64,000 nucleotides of DNA from Rhodocyclaceae bacterium (GCA_004379165.1 NKXK01000024.1:62001-126000); one strand, 5' to 3'; positions 21,042-29,681 are shown, counted from the first letter of the stretch. Program-made: numbers and translations. The notes: generated by a model from the sequence alone, not told the origin.

Positions 21042-22208
21042 TCAGTGGCGGTCCGGCAGGCGCCGGGCCAGCCACAGCGTGCCGCAGGCGGCGATGAAAA
21101 GACAGGTGGCAGGCAGGGTGTAGCGACTGTCACCCAGCGCAGGCAGCCACTGGCTGGCGACCAGGATACGGGCCACGGCGGCAACCGCCGTCATGGCAAA
21201 AAAACTGCCCATGAACAACCCTTCGGCGCCGCGACTACCGGCGGCGCTGGCGAAGCTCATCAGACCGGCAAAGGCCAGCCCCCAGCCAAAGCCGGCCAGC
21301 AGTTGCAGCAACATCAGGCTGTTTTCCCAGTTCACCGCAGGTGCCACCGAGATCATCGCGGCAGCTGCCAACAGTCCGCCGCCCGCCACCCGCAGCGCCC
21401 CGCAGCGCTTGCAGAGCGCACCCACCATCGGCATCGCGGCGGCAAAGCCGACCCACAGCCACGGCAACAGCCAGGGCAGGCGTGCAGGTTCGGCGAGCTT
21501 GCCGAACAAAGGGCCGGCGTTCACGAAAGCATGCAGTTGCAGGCCGAAAGCCGCCAGCAACAGGCCCGCCAGCAGCGGTCGATAGCTGGCGAAGGGGAGC
21601 GGCGGCAGCGCGGATTCGTCGCTGGCCGGCAAAGGCTGCTGCCAGCGCAGCAGCGCCACGACCGCCAGCCAGAGCACCGCCGCCGAGACGGCAAAAGGCA
21701 GCAGCGGATCGCTGCCCTTGAGCCACAAACCGAAAAAGGGCGACAAGGCCATTGCCAGCGCCATACCGCCCGAATACCAGGCAACCAGCGCCGGTTGCTG
21801 CGCAGCGCGCGCCTGCTTGGCAAGCAGCACCATGGTCGGCGCCCGGACCACCGAAGCCGTCACCACCCACAATAATGTCACTGCCAGCATCGCCGCCGGC
21901 GCCACGCCACTGACGAGGGGCAGCGCGAGAAAAGCCAGCGCCGAGAGGGTGCTCAGCCAGAGGATGGCCCGCGCCAGCCGCTGCCAGGCCTGCCCGATGC
22001 GATCGGCCATCAGGCCGAAGGCGATGTCCATGATCGCGAAAATGGCCTGGTCGATGATCAGCAGCCAGGGCAACCAGTTCGCCGGCAAGCCGGCCCTCGC
22101 CAGCAGGGCAGGCAGGAAGACGACATAGACCGTCCACCCCAGCGTGAAGACGAACTGCACCGCCGCCAGCCGCAGCCCCGCCCCCTTGTCCGATTCCGTG
22201 CTTTCCAT
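21042..22208 (-). CDS. Major facilitator superfamily transporter
   Basis: 388 residues from the ATG at 22208 (MESTESDKGAGLRLAAVQF). Twelve hydrophobic segments are visible, with the short loop GLMADRIGQAWQR after the second one, a degenerate MFS motif A. The substrate cannot be inferred. The stop lies 13 bases from the convergent proA stop. A stretch encoding PAVNWENSLM loosely resembles the dispersed-element peptide but sits in a membrane segment and is not convincing. Confidence 0.8.
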   Translation of the reverse strand: MESTESDKGAGLRLAAVQFVFTLGWTVYVVFLPALLARAGLPANWLPWLLIIDQAIFAIMDIAFGLMADRIGQAWQRLARAILWLSTLSALAFLALPLVSGVAPAAMLAVTLLWVVTASVVRAPTMVLLAKQARAAQQPALVAWYSGGMALAMALSPFFGLWLKGSDPLLPFAVSAAVLWLAVVALLRWQQPLPASDESALPPLPFASYRPLLAGLLLAAFGLQLHAFVNAGPLFGKLAEPARLPWLLPWLWVGFAAAMPMVGALCKRCGALRVAGGGLLAAAAMISVAPAVNWENSLMLLQLLAGFGWGLAFAGLMSFASAAGSRGAEGLFMGSFFAMTAVAAVARILVASQWLPALGDSRYTLPATCLFIAACGTLWLARRLPDRH

Positions 22209-22270
22209 CCCCTGCGCCCCCTGTCCGGCTACTGTCTTCGGGATGATAATGCAGCCTGCGCCCACTTCGG

Positions 22271-22786
22271 ATGATCGCCATGAACCTGCCTTCGGAAACC
22301 TCGCCCGCCTATCAGGCCATCGTCGCCGCGCCCGGCTTTGCGCTGGGAATCCGCTGCGATGCTGACGAAATCACGGCCATCGAATTCCTTGAGGCCCAGC
22401 CGGAGGTCGCGGCGAAAACGCCCCTGGCCGGCGAAGCTGTCCGCCAGCTACGCGCCTACCTCGCCGACCCCGGCTTCACCTTCGGCCTGTCGCTCAAGCC
22501 CGCCGGCACAAACTTCCAGCGCCGCGTCTGGCAGGAAATTGCCGCCATCCCGACCGGCCGCACCGACACCTACGGTGAACTCGCAAAACGGCTCAAAAAC
22601 GCACCGCGTGCCGTCGGCCAGGCGTGCGGCGCCAACCCCTATCCGCTGGTGGTCCCTTGTCATCGCATCGTCGCCGCCGGCGGCGGCCTCGGCGGCTTCA
22701 ACCGTCAGGGCGGCGGTTTCCTGCTCGACGTCAAACGCTGGCTGCTGCGCCACGAAGGAATCCCGCTTGACGCTCCGACCCGCTGA
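22271..22786 (+). CDS. ogt: Methylated-DNA--protein-cysteine methyltransferase
   Basis: 171 residues with the alkyl-acceptor motif VVPCHRIVAAGGGLGGF and the helix-turn-helix region FQRRVWQEIAAIPTGRTDTYGELA. It removes O6-alkyl groups from guanine by irreversible transfer to the Cys. The start may be 22271 (MIAMNL) or 22280. The end overlaps the xerD start by 20 bases. Confidence 0.93.
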   Translation: MIAMNLPSETSPAYQAIVAAPGFALGIRCDADEITAIEFLEAQPEVAAKTPLAGEAVRQLRAYLADPGFTFGLSLKPAGTNFQRRVWQEIAAIPTGRTDTYGELAKRLKNAPRAVGQACGANPYPLVVPCHRIVAAGGGLGGFNRQGGGFLLDVKRWLLRHEGIPLDAPTR

Positions 22787-23672
22787 CCTCGCCGATATCG
22801 ACACCTTCTGCGATGCGCTGTGGCTGGAGGATGGCCTGGCCAAGGCGACGCTCGACAGCTACCGCACCGACCTCGGCCGTCTGGCCGGCTGGCTGGCCGA
22901 AACGCAAGCCGAAGCGCTGCGCGATGCCCGCGAAACGACGCTGACTGCTTTTATTGCGAAACTGGCACGCCAGACCCGCGCCAGTTCGCAGGCCCGCTAT
23001 CTGTCCACGCTGCGCCGCTTCTATCGCTGGCATGTTGGTAGAGGCCACATCGCCATCGACCCGACGCTCAAGCTCGCCAACCCCAGCCGCCCGTCACGAC
23101 TGCCAAAGACGATGTCGGAAAAGCAGGTGGAACAACTGCTCGCCGCCCCCGATCTCGAGGCCCCACTCGGCCTGCGCGACCGTGCCATGCTCGAAACCCT
23201 CTACGCCACCGGCCTGCGCGTTTCCGAGCTGGTCGGCCTGCACCTGCACGAAATCAGCCTCGCCGACGGCGTGCTGCGCGCCTTCGGCAAAGGCAGCAAG
23301 GAGCGCCTGGTGCCGCTCGGCCAGATCGCCATCGACTGGCTGGTGCGCTACCTTAACGAAGCCCGCAGCGAAATCCTCAATGGGCAGTACAGCGACGCCC
23401 TGTTCGTCACCGGCCGCGGCGGCCCGATGACGCGCCAGGCCTTCTGGCAGCTGATCAAACGCTACGCGCTGCTCGCCGGCATCGCGCCGGAGAAACTGTC
23501 GCCCCACGTGCTGCGCCATGCGTTCGCCACCCATTTGCTCAACCACGGCGCCGACTTGCGGGTGGTCCAGCTGTTGCTCGGCCACGCCGACATTTCAACG
23601 ACCCAGATCTACACCCATGTCGCGCGAGAACGCCTCAAGACCTTGCACGCCCAACATCACCCGCGCGGATGA
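22767..23672 (+). CDS. xerD: Tyrosine recombinase XerD
   Basis: 301 residues from a TTG start with AAGGAA upstream, giving [31 protein letters not shown] as N-terminus; E. coli XerD is 298. The catalytic set is complete: Arg in ATGLRVSEL, Lys in [23 protein letters not shown], the second His in [10 protein letters not shown] and Tyr in IYTHV. With XerC it resolves chromosome dimers at dif. No ATG lies near this position in frame, so the TTG and the overlap with ogt appear real. Confidence 0.92.
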   Translation: MTLRPADLADIDTFCDALWLEDGLAKATLDSYRTDLGRLAGWLAETQAEALRDARETTLTAFIAKLARQTRASSQARYLSTLRRFYRWHVGRGHIAIDPTLKLANPSRPSRLPKTMSEKQVEQLLAAPDLEAPLGLRDRAMLETLYATGLRVSELVGLHLHEISLADGVLRAFGKGSKERLVPLGQIAIDWLVRYLNEARSEILNGQYSDALFVTGRGGPMTRQAFWQLIKRYALLAGIAPEKLSPHVLRHAFATHLLNHGADLRVVQLLLGHADISTTQIYTHVARERLKTLHAQHHPRG

Positions 23673-23756
23673 GGCAAAAGGCGGCGATACCGGATTGACC
23701 GGCTCCAGACAGGGTGTTACAAAGGTCATAGAGAACAGCGGGGGAGAGCACAGACC

Positions 23757-24359
23757 GTGAAACGGCAGATTGCAAATTTCGCCGGCATCGTCACGCTGGC
23801 ATGGACACTTGGCGGCTGCGGGCCGCAGGAGCCGATCCGTATCGGCCTGATCGCCGGCCTTTCCAACCGCGGTTCGGATTTCGGCGAAAGTGTGCGCAAC
23901 GGCGTCATCCTCGCCTTCGAACAACAGAACCAGGCCGGTGGCATCAAGGGCCGCAAGATCGAGCTGATCGTCCGTGACGACGGCCAGAACGCCGAACAGG
24001 CCAGGCGCGCAGCGCGTGAACTGATCGAGTTGCGGCCGGAAGTCGTCATTGGTCCGGTGACCAGCTCGATGGCCGCCGTGGTCGTACCGCTGATGAATGA
24101 AGCGCAACTGACGCTGATCAGCCCGACGGTCATGTCGCCCGACTTCCATGGCAAGGATGACCGCTTTTTCCGTGTCAACCGCACGACCACCGAAGCCGGC
24201 ATCGAGCACGCCCGCATCCTGCGCGAACGCAAGCTGCAACGCGTCGGTATCGCATTCGATGCCTCCAACCCGCAATACTCCGCCACCTGGCGCAAGGCCT
24301 TTGTAGACACCTTTACGTCGATGGCTACCAACCGGGAAATGGAAACCACGGTGCGATGA
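23757..24359 (+). pseudogene. Periplasmic amino-acid-type binding protein, 3' truncated
   Basis: Starts with a lipoprotein signal (MKRQIANFAGIVTLAWTLGGC) and reads as the first lobe of a Peripla_BP_6 (LivJ-type) protein: IRIGLIAGLSNRGSDFGESVRNG, AGGIKGRKIELIVRDD and VVIGPVTSSMAAVVVPLMNE. Family resemblance ends near 24320 (KAFVDTFTSM). Only about 190 of some 370 residues remain, and no downstream signalling domain follows. The sequence switches there to a plasmid replication gene remnant, marking a recombination junction. Confidence 0.75.
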
Positions 24360-24700
24360 AAGGCAGTGACGTCATCGCTTTCAGGGTGCAGGATTCGATG
24401 GCCAATCTGTTCGGCCCACAAGACTGGAGCGCCGTCCATGAAAGTGCCATTCACGGATTTTCAGGGGTGGCAGCTTGGCTGGCGAACTTTTACAGTACCC
24501 ATGCCAAACCCTACCCCCTGCAAGTCAAAGATTTATGGCGCTACAGCGGCGTTGTTTGCGACCTCCGAGAGTTCAGGCGGCGCCTGAAAGGTGCCTTGGC
24601 TCAACTAATGGCACCAGATGTGGCTGCGGCCGTACGTATTGCCGAATATGAATTGTCCAGCCAGCATTTGGTGGTCAAGCTATATCGTTGGTCTACTTAG
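24356..24700 (+). pseudogene. TrfA-type plasmid replication initiator, C-terminal remnant
   Basis: 114 codons reading MANLFGPQDWSAVHESAIHG, then VAAWLANFYSTHAKPYPLQVKDLWRYSG, REFRRRLKGALAQLM. The pattern AxWLxxFYxxHxxPYPxxVxxLxRxxG is that of TrfA, the IncP-type initiator that binds origin iterons. Only the C-terminal part is present, with no iterons or partner plasmid genes, so it is a fragment left by integration of a plasmid-like element. Assignment is by recalled motif; a profile search would settle it. Confidence 0.6.
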
Positions 24701-24884
24701 TCTCGGCTCGACTTTCCTTACGAAGCAATTGCTCTGACGGGTGAACGAACGGCTGCCGCTTCTCCGGGGCGTCAATACCCTCCAGACGCACTTTGTGCTG
24801 CGATTTGGTCGGGTCAAGGACTATGAGACGGTATTGCCATCGACTACTGCACTGGTCCGTCGACGTCATCACCCTGACGGGCAT
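24693..24884 (-). pseudogene. Thermonuclease (SNase)-family remnant
   Basis: Minus-strand reading MPVRVMTSTDQC through LIVLDPTKSQHKVRLEGIDA and PEKRQPF matches the N-terminal barrel of staphylococcal-nuclease-like proteins (VLD...HKVRLxGIDAPE). It ends after about 60 residues, lacking the second half of the active site. Such nucleases are common on mobile elements. Stop overlaps the end of the trfA remnant. Confidence 0.6.
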
Positions 24885-25035
24885 TGAACGGGCGGAGGAT
24901 GAAAAGGGTCTGAAGACCCTCGACTGCGCGTAGACCTAGGTGCTCCAACTGGCGCGGGATCTGCCATCCATCCTCGCGTCGCCATAGCGGGCGCTGGCTT
25001 AAACGATGACCACCTCTCGGGGCGGTCTTTTCGTT
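24885..25035. other. Gap without a recognisable gene
   Basis: No supported gene in these 151 bases. A hairpin at about 25009-25025 (GACCACC / GGCGGTC, one wobble pair) followed by TTTT could end plus-strand transcription. It is part of the scrambled segment between xerD and the ZIP gene. Confidence 0.5.
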
Positions 25036-25524
25036 TCAGGCCTCGAGCGCAACCTCGACGACTGTCGGCTTGAGCACTTGCATCAGGTCGTGGGGATGGA
25101 TGCCGACCAGATAGCCGCGACGGCCACCGTTTATGTAAATGACTGACTCCGCCAGGATGCTCTTCTCGATAAAGACCGGCATCGCCTTCTTGGTACCGAA
25201 AGGACTGGTGCCGCCAACCAGGAAGCCAGTGTGCCGATTTGCGACCTCTGGTTTGCAGGGCTCTATCTTCTTGCAACCGGCCTGCCTGGCCAGCTCCTTG
25301 GTGGACACCTTGCAATCGCCGTGCATCAGCACGATGAGTGGCTTGGCGTGCTCGTCCTCCATCACGAGCGTTTTCACAACGGCGTGCTCATCAACGTTGA
25401 GCTCCCTGGCGGACACCTTGGTGCCGCCATGCTCTTCATAGGCGTAGAGGTGGCTTGAGAATGCGACCTTATGGGCCTTCAGATACTTGGTGGCGGGGGT
25501 CTCTGGCGCGTGTTCAATCTTCAT
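25036..25524 (-). CDS. ybaK: Cys-tRNA(Pro)/Cys-tRNA(Cys) deacylase YbaK/EbsC
   Basis: 162 residues from the ATG at 25524 (MKIEHAPETPATKYLKAHKV); E. coli YbaK is 159. Family segments include HAVVKTLVMED, GDCKVSTKELARQAGCKK, VGGTSPFGTKKAMPVFIE and YINGGRRGYLVGIHP. It hydrolyses mischarged Cys-tRNA(Pro). Orientation is opposite to the flanking conserved genes, and the tail of a second, divergent ybaK lies just beyond its 5' end at 25620, so this copy probably arrived with the foreign segment. Confidence 0.9.
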   Translation of the reverse strand: MKIEHAPETPATKYLKAHKVAFSSHLYAYEEHGGTKVSARELNVDEHAVVKTLVMEDEHAKPLIVLMHGDCKVSTKELARQAGCKKIEPCKPEVANRHTGFLVGGTSPFGTKKAMPVFIEKSILAESVIYINGGRRGYLVGIHPHDLMQVLKPTVVEVALEA

Positions 25525-25619
25525 GCGGCAAATGATACTCGATGGCGCCTGCATCGCTACAATGCCTTGTAGCACAACGGTTTTCCTAAGTTTTCAATAT
25601 CCGCAGCTAATTTCCATTT

Positions 25620-25721
25620 ACCTACATCAACGGCGGCAAACGTGGCTATCTGGTCGGCGTGCATCCGCACGACATCGTCCGCACCCTGTCGCCGCTCGCA
25701 GTCGAAGCCGCACTGCCCTAG
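25620..25721 (+). pseudogene. C-terminal remnant of a second ybaK
   Basis: Reads TYINGGKRGYLVGVHPHDIV and RTLSPLAVEAALP before TAG, aligning with the last 33 residues of the intact minus-strand YbaK but clearly diverged from it (Lys for Arg, different last dozen residues). The 5' part is missing. It lies in the same orientation as the downstream ZIP and plsY genes, so it looks like the original resident gene, cut by the insertion. Confidence 0.8.
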
Positions 25722-25733
25722 GCAATACAAAAA

Positions 25734-25765
25734 TCCAATCGATCAAATTATTTCAATCGATTGGA
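25734..25765. promoter_or_regulatory. 10-bp inverted repeat upstream of the ZIP gene
   Basis: TCCAATCGAT and ATCGATTGGA, perfect arms with a 12-base AT-rich spacer, 50 bases before the ZIP transporter ATG. It could be an operator for a metal regulator. A terminator role is less likely because no T-run follows. Confidence 0.45.
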
Positions 25766-25814
25766 GCAATCGCAAGCCGGTCGCTAAAGTATCTCCGTCT
25801 GTCAGGAGAACAAC

Positions 25815-26693
25815 ATGACCCAGCTTGTCATCCGCCACTACGAACGCCCCGCTGCCCGCCGTCACCTCTGGGCAGGATTGCTCATCGCGATTGTCGGCAT
25901 CAGCTTTGGCATCTCGAAATCGATCGCCTGGCTGAGCGCCCACCCCATGGCCTCCCAGGGTCTGCTCGCCAGTTTGCTGGCCGGGCTGGCCACCGGGCTG
26001 GGCGCCGTTCCGTTACTTTTCTGGCGTCGACCGCAGGAGACCATGATGGCGCCCATGCTCGGCCTCGCCGCCGGCATGATGCTGGCTGCCAGCCTCTTTT
26101 CGCTGCTGGTACCGGCCGTGCAGACGGTGGCGGAGAGCGATGCGGTGTTTCCGATGGCGCTAATGACGGTCATCGCCCTCATCGCCGGCGCGGCAGCGAT
26201 GCAGCACCTCGACCGGCAGATGCCGCACGCCCATGTCGAGCAGATCGAGCACGGCGCAACTGTCCTGCCACAGGTCGGGCTGGTTGTTGCGGCCATCGCC
26301 CTGCACAACGTGCCGGAAGGGCTTGCGGTTGGTGTCGCTGCGGCAGCGGGCGCCGATCAAGGCATGAGCCTCGGCATCGCCTTGCAGAACATTCCCGAGG
26401 GCTGGATTGTCGCCAGTGCGATGCTTGCGCTGGGCGCGCGCCCCGTTTGCGCTGCGCTGATGGCGCTGGCGACCGGCCTCGTCGAACCAGTGGGGGGGCT
26501 TTTCGGCGTCATCGCCAGCACGCTGGCCGGCGCCGCACTGCCGCTGGCGCTCGCTGCGGCCGCCGGCGCCATGCTCTGGGTCGTCACCCATGAAGTGTTG
26601 CCGAGCGCCTATCAGGCCGGCCGCAAGCATGCGGCAAGCACGGGCCTACTGGCTGGTTTTGCGCTGATGACCGGACTCGCCGCTGCCATTTGA
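25815..26693 (+). CDS. ZIP-family metal transporter
   Basis: 292 residues with CAGGAG before the ATG. Eight or so membrane segments. The ZIP metal-site helices are clear: HNVPEGLAVGVAAAAG (TM4) and LQNIPEGWIVASAML (TM5, with Gln in place of the usual His of HxxPEG). A His-rich cytoplasmic loop (PHAHVEQIEHG) precedes them. Expected to import zinc or related divalent ions. Convergent with folB. Confidence 0.88.
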   Translation: MTQLVIRHYERPAARRHLWAGLLIAIVGISFGISKSIAWLSAHPMASQGLLASLLAGLATGLGAVPLLFWRRPQETMMAPMLGLAAGMMLAASLFSLLVPAVQTVAESDAVFPMALMTVIALIAGAAAMQHLDRQMPHAHVEQIEHGATVLPQVGLVVAAIALHNVPEGLAVGVAAAAGADQGMSLGIALQNIPEGWIVASAMLALGARPVCAALMALATGLVEPVGGLFGVIASTLAGAALPLALAAAAGAMLWVVTHEVLPSAYQAGRKHAASTGLLAGFALMTGLAAAI

Positions 26694-26721
26694 TGGCATC
26701 GAATGGCAGCCAGCCGGCCAC

Positions 26722-26754
26722 CTGCGGTGAACCTGAAAAAGTGCTCAAAATCGG
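26722..26754 (-). repeat. Dispersed 33-bp element, copy 9
   Basis: CTGCGGTGAACCTGAAAAAG, spacer, CAAAATCGG in reverse orientation, between the convergent stops of the ZIP gene and folB. Confidence 0.9.
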
Positions 26755-26807
26755 CACTCCGCATTGCCGACAAGGGCCCGGCATTGGCGCCGGCAACCCG
26801 CGGCTGT

Positions 26808-27158
26808 TTAGATCGAGCGCTCGATGGTCACGCCGACGCGGCGCACGCCCTGCATCATGCCCAGTTTGGCGACCGAGACCCGGACCCACTGCGCCGCGAA
26901 ATTTTCCAGCAGCCAGGTGGCGATGTGCTCGGTCAGCTTTTCCAGCAGATTGAAATGACCGGCAGCGAGATCGGCTCTTAGCCGTTCGACGACGACAGCG
27001 TAGTCGACCGTATCGCGAATGTCGTCGCTGGCGCCGGCGGAGGCGGTCGATACGCCGATCTGCAATGAAATCTCGACCGTCTGCGGCATGGCCTTTTCAC
27101 GCGGATAGATGCCGATCCAGGTTTCGGCGCGCAGGTCTTCGATGAAAATGATGTCCAT
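26808..27158 (-). CDS. folB: Dihydroneopterin aldolase
   Basis: 116 residues from the ATG at 27158 (MDIIFIEDLRAETWIGIYPREK); the family averages about 120. Contains the conserved LLEKLTEHIATWLL catalytic-lysine region and VRVSVAKLGMMQGVRRVGVTIER. Converts dihydroneopterin to 6-hydroxymethyldihydropterin in folate synthesis. An upstream in-frame start at 27221 would overlap the promoter shared with plsY. Divergent from plsY, 65 bases apart. Confidence 0.93.
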   Translation of the reverse strand: MDIIFIEDLRAETWIGIYPREKAMPQTVEISLQIGVSTASAGASDDIRDTVDYAVVVERLRADLAAGHFNLLEKLTEHIATWLLENFAAQWVRVSVAKLGMMQGVRRVGVTIERSI

Positions 27159-27223
27159 GAGGCAGTCGACCGCAGCGGCGGTGTAAAATTTGGCGCGATT
27201 GTACCTCAGCGACTCAAACACCC

Positions 27224-27820
27224 ATGCAAACCGCCCTCGCCATCATCGCCGCCTACCTCGTGGGCTCCATCCCCTTCGCGATGATCTCCTCGAAGATTTT
27301 CGGCCTGGCCGACCCGCGCACCTACGGCTCCGGCAACCCCGGCGCCACCAATGTGCTGCGCAGCGGCAACAAGAAGGCCGCCCTGTTCACGCTGATCGGC
27401 GATGCCCTCAAGGGCACGCTGGCCGTTGTCGTCGCCAAGCAGATGGGGCTGGATGACACCACCATCGCCCTCGTCGCCCTCGCCGTCTTTCTCGGCCACC
27501 TCTACCCGGTCTTCCTCGGCTTCAAGGGTGGCAAAGGTGTCGCCACCGCCGCCGGCGTCCTGTTTGCGCTCGACCCACTACTGGGCGCGGCCGTCGCCGG
27601 CACCTGGCTGCTGGTGGCCTATGTCTCGCGCTATTCATCCCTCGCCGCTCTGGTCGCCGCCGCGGCCGCGCCCCTGTTTGCGGCACTGATGCACGGCGCC
27701 ACCAACCAGACCATCGTCGTCGGCATTCTTGGCATGGCGCTGATCGGCAAGCACTGGCAGAACATCCAGCGACTGCTCGCGGGTCAGGAATCGAAAATCG
27801 GCGGCAAGAAAAAGGCCTGA
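27224..27820 (+). CDS. plsY: Acyl-phosphate:glycerol-3-phosphate acyltransferase
   Basis: 198 residues, polytopic, with the PlsY motifs GSIPFAMISSKIFGLADPRTYGSGNPGATN, GHLYPVFLGFKGGKGVATAAG and AALMHGATNQTIV. It makes lysophosphatidic acid at the inner membrane, the first step of phospholipid synthesis. Followed by a clear terminator. Confidence 0.95.
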   Translation: MQTALAIIAAYLVGSIPFAMISSKIFGLADPRTYGSGNPGATNVLRSGNKKAALFTLIGDALKGTLAVVVAKQMGLDDTTIALVALAVFLGHLYPVFLGFKGGKGVATAAGVLFALDPLLGAAVAGTWLLVAYVSRYSSLAALVAAAAAPLFAALMHGATNQTIVVGILGMALIGKHWQNIQRLLAGQESKIGGKKKA

Positions 27821-27833
27821 GTTCGGATGCCGG

Positions 27834-27858
27834 ACGCCGCTTTAGGCGGCGTTTTTTT
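27834..27858 (+). terminator. Rho-independent terminator after plsY
   Basis: Stem ACGCCGC / GCGGCGT (27834-27840, 27846-27852) with a five-base loop and seven T. Confidence 0.85.
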
Positions 27859-27983
27859 CTGCCCCCGCCATAGCCAAAAATTATCAAACAGATACGAACA
27901 ATCAAATCGACTCATACACCTCGCCGACCTAGACTGGAAACATGCCGTCGATTACGACGGAATGCCATTCAAGGAGAGCGATC

Positions 27984-28076
27984 ATGATTGCGCGTTTTAT
28001 CGAGCGTTTGCTCAGCGAAGACCAGGCCTGGGACAACTACGTGGACATCTTCGCCGGCTTGCCGGACAACTATTAG
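27984..28076 (+). CDS. Putative 30-residue small protein
   Basis: ATG with AAGGAG eight bases upstream, then 30 codons to TAG. The peptide begins MIARFIERLLSEDQAWDNYV and ends with Asp and Tyr residues. It has an amphipathic helix start and an acidic, aromatic tail. It stands in a 420-base gap between plsY and tsaD, after the plsY terminator, so it would need its own promoter. Codon use is natural for this genome. No family recognised. Confidence 0.5.
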   Translation: MIARFIERLLSEDQAWDNYVDIFAGLPDNY

Positions 28077-28189
28077 CGAGCCACGTCCATGAGCCGGAAA
28101 TGCCGCCGCAGCAAACCACGCTGCAAGAATTGCCCGCTACGGAAGAGATCTGCGAGTTTTCCGGGCTGGCGACTGTAAAAAGCCGTCTT

Positions 28190-28223
28190 CTGCGGTGAAC
28201 CTGAAAAAACCCCAAAAAACGGG
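28190..28223 (-). repeat. Dispersed 33-bp element, copy 10
   Basis: CTGCGGTGAACCTGAAAAAA, spacer, CAAAAAACGGG in reverse orientation, between the small ORF and the convergent tsaD stop. A half-copy in the opposite sense (GTTTTCCGGG) lies at about 28156-28165, so this may be a degraded inverted pair. Confidence 0.85.
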
Positions 28224-28241
28224 AGCGGTCGCCGCAGCCGG

Positions 28242-29276
28242 TCAGACCTTCGCGCCGGTGGCAATATCCATCAGGGGCCAGCGCGGCTGCACTGCAAAGA
28301 CGCCCGCCGGCTTGGCCTGCGCCCCGGCCTGCAGCCGCAGGCATCCGGCGAGCGCGATCATCGCGCCGTTGTCAGTACAGAACTCCAGTTCCGGGTAGTA
28401 GACGCGGAAGCGCTTGCGCCGCGCTTCGTCATCGAGCGTTGCCCGGAGTTGCCTGTTGGCACCGACACCGCCGGCGACCACCAGTTGCTTGAGACCGGTA
28501 CGCTTCATCGCTGCCAGCGACTTCTTCACCAGCACCTCGACAATCGCCTCCTGGAAGGCGCGCGCCGCATCGGCGCGGAAGGTCTCGGCCAACGGCTCGC
28601 CCTGCTCGCGCACCAGCGTCAGCACGGCGGTTTTCAAGCCGGAAAAGCTGAAATCGAGGTCACCGGAATGCAGCATCGGCCGCGGCAACTTGTAGACACC
28701 CGACACGCCCTGCTCCGCCAGCTTCGACAGCAAGGCGCCACCAGGGTAAGGCAGGCCGAGCAGTTTGGCGCTCTTGTCGAAGGCCTCACCGGCGGCATCA
28801 TCCAGCGTCTCGCCGAGCAATTCGTACTCACCGATCCCGGTGACCTTCATCAACTGGGTGTGGCCACCGGAAACCAGCAGCGCGACAAACGGGAAGGTGG
28901 GTGGCGTTTTCGAGAGCAGCGGCGACAGCAAATGCCCCTCGAGGTGATGCACCGGTACCGTCGGCTTGTCCAGCGCCACCGCCAGCGCCTCGGCAAAGGC
29001 GCAACCAACCAGCAGCGCGCCGGACAGCCCCGGACCGCGGGTGTAGGCCACCGCGTCAATGTCAGTCAGCGATTTCCCAGCATTTTCCAGCGTTGACCGC
29101 AGCAGCGGCACGACGCGACGGATGTGGTCGCGCGAAGCCAGCTCCGGCACGACACCGCCGTACTCGGCGTGCATCGCCACCTGCGAGTGTAAGGCATGGT
29201 AGAGCAGACCGGCCGCGCTGTCGTAAAGCGCAATACCCGTCTCGTCACAGGAAGATTCAACACCGAGGATCAACAT
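28242..29276 (-). CDS. tsaD: tRNA N6-adenosine threonylcarbamoyltransferase TsaD
   Basis: 344 residues starting [19 protein letters not shown]. Signatures include HxEGH metal ligands ([12 protein letters not shown]), [15 protein letters not shown] and the late [12 protein letters not shown] and [12 protein letters not shown]. With TsaB/C/E it installs t6A37 on ANN-decoding tRNAs. Divergent from rpsU, the classic arrangement of the macromolecular-synthesis operon region. Confidence 0.96.
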   Translation of the reverse strand: MLILGVESSCDETGIALYDSAAGLLYHALHSQVAMHAEYGGVVPELASRDHIRRVVPLLRSTLENAGKSLTDIDAVAYTRGPGLSGALLVGCAFAEALAVALDKPTVPVHHLEGHLLSPLLSKTPPTFPFVALLVSGGHTQLMKVTGIGEYELLGETLDDAAGEAFDKSAKLLGLPYPGGALLSKLAEQGVSGVYKLPRPMLHSGDLDFSFSGLKTAVLTLVREQGEPLAETFRADAARAFQEAIVEVLVKKSLAAMKRTGLKQLVVAGGVGANRQLRATLDDEARRKRFRVYYPELEFCTDNGAMIALAGCLRLQAGAQAKPAGVFAVQPRWPLMDIATGAKV

Positions 29277-29295
29277 AGGGGCGCGATTTTAACAC

Positions 29296-29325
29296 TTGAT
29301 CCGGCCATGCTTTATCGCCTAGAAT
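29296..29325 (+). promoter_or_regulatory. Sigma-70 promoter for rpsU operon
   Basis: TTGATC (29296-29301), 18-base spacer, TAGAAT (29320-29325), about 90 bases before rpsU. Confidence 0.65.
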
Positions 29326-29414
29326 GTTTGGCTACCCGCAACTCTGCGGAACAATTTTGCGCGCACCATCCAATACTTGACCGGATGGGCGCCTAACGGA
29401 AGGGGGTGAATTAC

Positions 29415-29627
29415 ATGCCGAATATTCGCGTCAAGGAAAACGAGCCGTTCGAAGTTGCCATCCGCCGCTTCAAGCGCACTGTCGAGAAGACGGGTCTCCT
29501 GACCGAGCTGCGCGCCCGTGAGTTTTACGAAAAGCCCACCGCCGAGCGCAAGCGCAAGGCTGCTGCCGCTGTAAAGCGTCAACACAAGCGCCTCCGCAGC
29601 CTGACCCTGCCGCCGAAGCTGTACTAA
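29415..29627 (+). CDS. rpsU: 30S ribosomal protein bS21
   Basis: 70 residues starting [21 protein letters not shown], the normal bS21 start and length, with AGGGGG ahead of the ATG. Basic throughout. It helps mRNA recruitment on the small subunit. Leads the rpsU-yqeY-dnaG-rpoD operon. Confidence 0.96.
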   Translation: MPNIRVKENEPFEVAIRRFKRTVEKTGLLTELRAREFYEKPTAERKRKAAAAVKRQHKRLRSLTLPPKLY

Positions 29628-29649
29628 TCGTCGCTTCAGCCGCACAAAG

Positions 29650-29681
29650 AGCCGCCCGCCTCAACAGCCGGCGGCTTTTTT
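29650..29681 (+). terminator. Terminator/attenuator between rpsU and yqeY
   Basis: Stem AGCCGCC / GGCGGCT with six T. Likely partial, letting rpsU be made in excess over dnaG, as is known for the E. coli operon. Confidence 0.75.

Noticed and set aside
21316-21340. Partial element match in the MFS transporter gene
   Set aside because: Only TTCACCGCAG and a T-run match, and the residues lie in a membrane segment; chance is likely.
27827-28198. 123-codon open frame between plsY and tsaD
   Set aside because: It spans the plsY terminator and a repeat half-copy, has no ribosome-binding site and no recognisable pattern. The 30-residue frame inside it in another frame is better supported.
29069-29104. 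Element-like stretch in tsaD
   Set aside because: The match needs gaps and the protein ([18 protein letters not shown]) has the standard family length and pattern, so I did not count it as a copy.
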